Part shown: in pieces, positions 43,374 through 44,967 of the stretch
How positions within the stretch are numbered: the first letter of the stretch is position 1
Layout: each line of letters starts with the position of its first letter
NCBI GenBank assembly: GCA_041592335.1
Contig: JBFHQE010000020.1
Coordinates: 1-44,967, forward strand
Source of the DNA: JBFHQE01 sp041592335
Lineage (GTDB): Bacteria; Pseudomonadota; Gammaproteobacteria; Thiohalobacterales; Thiohalobacteraceae
DNA: 44,967 nucleotides
Direction: 5' to 3'
The notes under the pieces: generated by a model
Told to the model about the DNA's origin: nothing
Databases searched by the model: none
What the model saw: the letters and a program-made list of their open reading frames with translations, nothing else
Made by a program: the position numbers and the translations under genes

Positions 43374-43961
43374 TTATCCGTTATTGAACAGGCCTTTTAC
43401 ATCCACATCCGCTGTTTCGGCCTCGCTGAATTCAAGAAGCTCAAACGCCTTGAAGTTGAACTTGTTCGCCACGATGACATCCGGGAACTGTTCGATACGG
43501 ACATTGTTGATGTTTACGCTCTCGTTGTAATACTCGCGGCGGTCAGCGATGGTGTTTTCCAGTTCACTGATACGATCAGCCAGGTGCTGGAAGTTGGTGT
43601 TGGCTTTCAGGTCCGGATACGCCTCTGCCACGGCAAACAGATTGCCGAGTCCAAGCCGTAACTGACTTTCGGCCTGACCCAGTGCGCCGATGTTGCCGCC
43701 TTCGCGCGCCGCCGCCACCTGGGAGCGCGCCAGCATAACGCGTTCCAGTGTTTCTTTTTCGTATTCCATGTACTGTTTGCAGACCTCGACCAGTTTTGGC
43801 AGTTCGTCGTGGCGTTGTTTCAAGAGCACATCGATATTGGACCAGGACTTGGAAACATTGTGTTTAAGGGAAACCAGGTTGTTATAAATAAGGATGCCGT
43901 AGACCAGGATGATTACGACCAGGGCCAGTACGATGATCCAGAAAATGGTGCTGCCGTCCAT
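43374..43961 (-). CDS. lemA: LemA family protein
   Basis: This 195-residue protein has one N-terminal membrane helix (about 5-27) and a long helical LemA domain: YNNLVSLKHNVSKSWSNIDVLLKQRHDELPKLVEVCKQYM, LGNLFAVAEAYPDLKANTNFQHLADRISELENTIADRREYYNESV and FPDVIVANKFNFKAFELLEFS. LemA proteins are widespread envelope proteins of unclear function. It is transcribed before the GIDE/EF-hand gene and diverges from mlaA across 206 bases. Confidence 0.95.
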   Translation of the reverse strand: MDGSTIFWIIVLALVVIILVYGILIYNNLVSLKHNVSKSWSNIDVLLKQRHDELPKLVEVCKQYMEYEKETLERVMLARSQVAAAREGGNIGALGQAESQLRLGLGNLFAVAEAYPDLKANTNFQHLADRISELENTIADRREYYNESVNINNVRIEQFPDVIVANKFNFKAFELLEFSEAETADVDVKGLFNNG

Positions 43962-44041
43962 GAAATTCCCCCCGCAGGATGTCTGTGCCGATGACCGAAT
44001 GAGGCCACTACCTGAAAACTGTCGACCCTGACAGGCCGCCC

Positions 44042-44090
44042 CTTGAGTCTACCGCAGATTGCGTTACAGGGGGTGCGTCCTGGACTCAAG
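44042..44090. promoter_or_regulatory. Inverted repeat between lemA and mlaA
   Basis: Perfect 8-base arms CTTGAGTC (44042-44049) and GACTCAAG (44083-44090) are separated by 33 bases in the divergent lemA-mlaA spacer. It could be a two-site operator or a hairpin; no other support is visible. Confidence 0.35.
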
Positions 44091-44167
44091 TTCTGTAGCA
44101 TGCTGCCGTTGCGTGGGGTAGGGAATTACCTCGATGAAGATATTAAGCGGTCGCCAGGGAGAATGAC

Positions 44168-44896
44168 ATGGATTCACGCTTGAATGTGGGCTACACCAAA
44201 AAGGCACTTATTCTCGCCACATTAACTTATCTGAGCGGCTGCGCCGTGACGCCTCCTCATGAAGAGGCGCATGATCCGCTCGAATCGTACAACCGCACCA
44301 TGGACTCGATTAACGAGTCAATTGACCGTGCAGTTCTGAAACCGGTCGCGACCGCCTATACCAAAACCATTCCCACGCCAGTCCGTACCGGCGTTCACAA
44401 TTTCTTCTCTAACCTGGGCGAGCCATTGACCATTGTCAACGAGGTGCTGCAGGGCAAGCCCAAACAGGGATTGCAGGACACCATGCGTTTTGTCTGGAAC
44501 AGCACCGCCGGTGTGGCCGGTATCTTCGATGTCGCGACCCGCATGGATTTGCCGCATCATGACGAGGACTTCGGCCAGACTTTCGCCGTCTGGGGCATGG
44601 GCGAGGGCGCGCATATCGTGTTGCCACTGCTTGGTCACAGTAACGTGCGCGACACCATTGGCCTGTTCCCGGATGGGTACATGGATCCGGTGGCGCATCA
44701 TGAAGAAGTGCGCGAACGGAACAGTGCCTACGGCTTGCGTATCCTCGACACCCGCGCGCAGCTGCTGACAGCCAGCAAGGTGCGCGACACCGCGGCGCTG
44801 GACAGTTATATCTTTACCCGTGAAGCCTATCGCCAGTTACGCTGGGATCGGATTCACGACGGCAACCCACCGGAACCGGAATTCGAGTTCGATTAA
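44168..44896 (+). CDS. mlaA: Outer-membrane phospholipid transport lipoprotein MlaA (VacJ)
   Basis: MlaA removes misplaced phospholipids from the outer leaflet of the outer membrane and hands them to MlaC. The 242-residue lipoprotein has a lipobox YLSGC (Cys25), the family start DPLESYNRTMDSINESIDRAVLKPVA, TPVRTGVHNFFSNLGEPLTIVNEVLQGK, the DLPHHDEDFGQTFAVWGMGEGAHIVLPLLG signature and the Tyr-rich end. GGGAG precedes the ATG. It is a single gene with its own terminator, apart from any mlaBCDEF cluster, as in enterics and pseudomonads. Confidence 0.97.
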   Translation: MDSRLNVGYTKKALILATLTYLSGCAVTPPHEEAHDPLESYNRTMDSINESIDRAVLKPVATAYTKTIPTPVRTGVHNFFSNLGEPLTIVNEVLQGKPKQGLQDTMRFVWNSTAGVAGIFDVATRMDLPHHDEDFGQTFAVWGMGEGAHIVLPLLGHSNVRDTIGLFPDGYMDPVAHHEEVRERNSAYGLRILDTRAQLLTASKVRDTAALDSYIFTREAYRQLRWDRIHDGNPPEPEFEFD

Positions 44897-44920
44897 TGAA
44901 AAAGACGTTGGGGGAGGGGG

Positions 44921-44949
44921 AAAGCCGGTCATAGACCGGCTTTTTTTTT
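44921..44949 (+). terminator. Intrinsic terminator of mlaA
   Basis: Perfect arms AAAGCCGGTC and GACCGGCTTT around ATA run into a tract of nine T. Confidence 0.96.
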
Positions 44950-44967
44950 GTAGGGGCGACCGGGCGG

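Noticed and set aside
44949..44967. TGTAGGGGCGACCGGGCGG at the window end as a REP-type repeat
   Set aside because: It resembles common TGTAGGGGCGA repeats but is cut by the window edge, so the inverted half cannot be seen.

Overview
The window looks like a chromosomal segment of a free-living gammaproteobacterium of moderately high GC. Three gene orders support this. The first is truD-smr-surE-pcm-yqaA-nlpD-rpoS. The second is nudJ-mnmA-hflD with purB nearby. The third is idh(monomeric)-cspD-clpS-clpA. The abundance of c-type cytochromes suggests a respiratory lineage, perhaps near the sulfur-oxidising orders, but nothing in the window fixes the genus. No rRNA, tRNA, CRISPR array, prophage or intact insertion sequence was seen.

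Layout. 1-1040 is a small accessory patch: the start of a GIY-YIG protein, a dRS3-like palindromic repeat, and an AT-rich orphan lipoprotein flanked by an imperfect 20-bp direct repeat. 1041-9170 is core: mgtE, a His/Tyr-rich glycine-zipper protein, truD, an Smr protein, surE, pcm, yqaA, nlpD, rpoS and a cytochrome c5-like protein. 9177-16145 is amino-acid metabolism and recombination: alaC, hom, thrC (with an unusual Cys-rich insertion), an RpfE-like gene and recJ. 16337-20350 holds a DUF2892 membrane protein coupled to a GGDEF-EAL protein, then purT and a 2OG-Fe(II) oxygenase-like gene.

20353-24240 is the most distinctive unit. It is a six-gene, tightly overlapping, leftward operon: cytochrome b561, an SHP-type oxygen/NO-binding cytochrome c (DUF1924), diheme cytochrome c, a PepSY protein, an OmpR-family response regulator and a histidine kinase. 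A perfect tandem 10-bp repeat with an 11-bp period sits just upstream of the first gene and looks like an operator for the operon's own regulator. Electrons would pass from the quinone pool through cytochrome b and the diheme cytochrome to SHP, with the two-component pair controlling expression.

24410-27292 carries little-known envelope or cytosolic genes: DUF2835, a secretin-like protein, a DUF7931-like protein, a GNAT and DUF4197. 27368-34463 is leftward housekeeping: purB, acnA, hflD, mnmA, a secreted papain-like hypothetical and nudJ. 34810-41148 is mostly rightward: an exported DUF302-like protein with its own promoter and terminator, monomeric isocitrate dehydrogenase, clpS and clpA, with cspD on the opposite strand. 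41174-44967 holds an orphan ATP-grasp-like protein, a GIDE-domain membrane protein carrying an EF-hand and paired with lemA, and the lipid-transport lipoprotein mlaA. Several convergent gene ends are marked by perfect hairpins or palindromes that include the stop codons.
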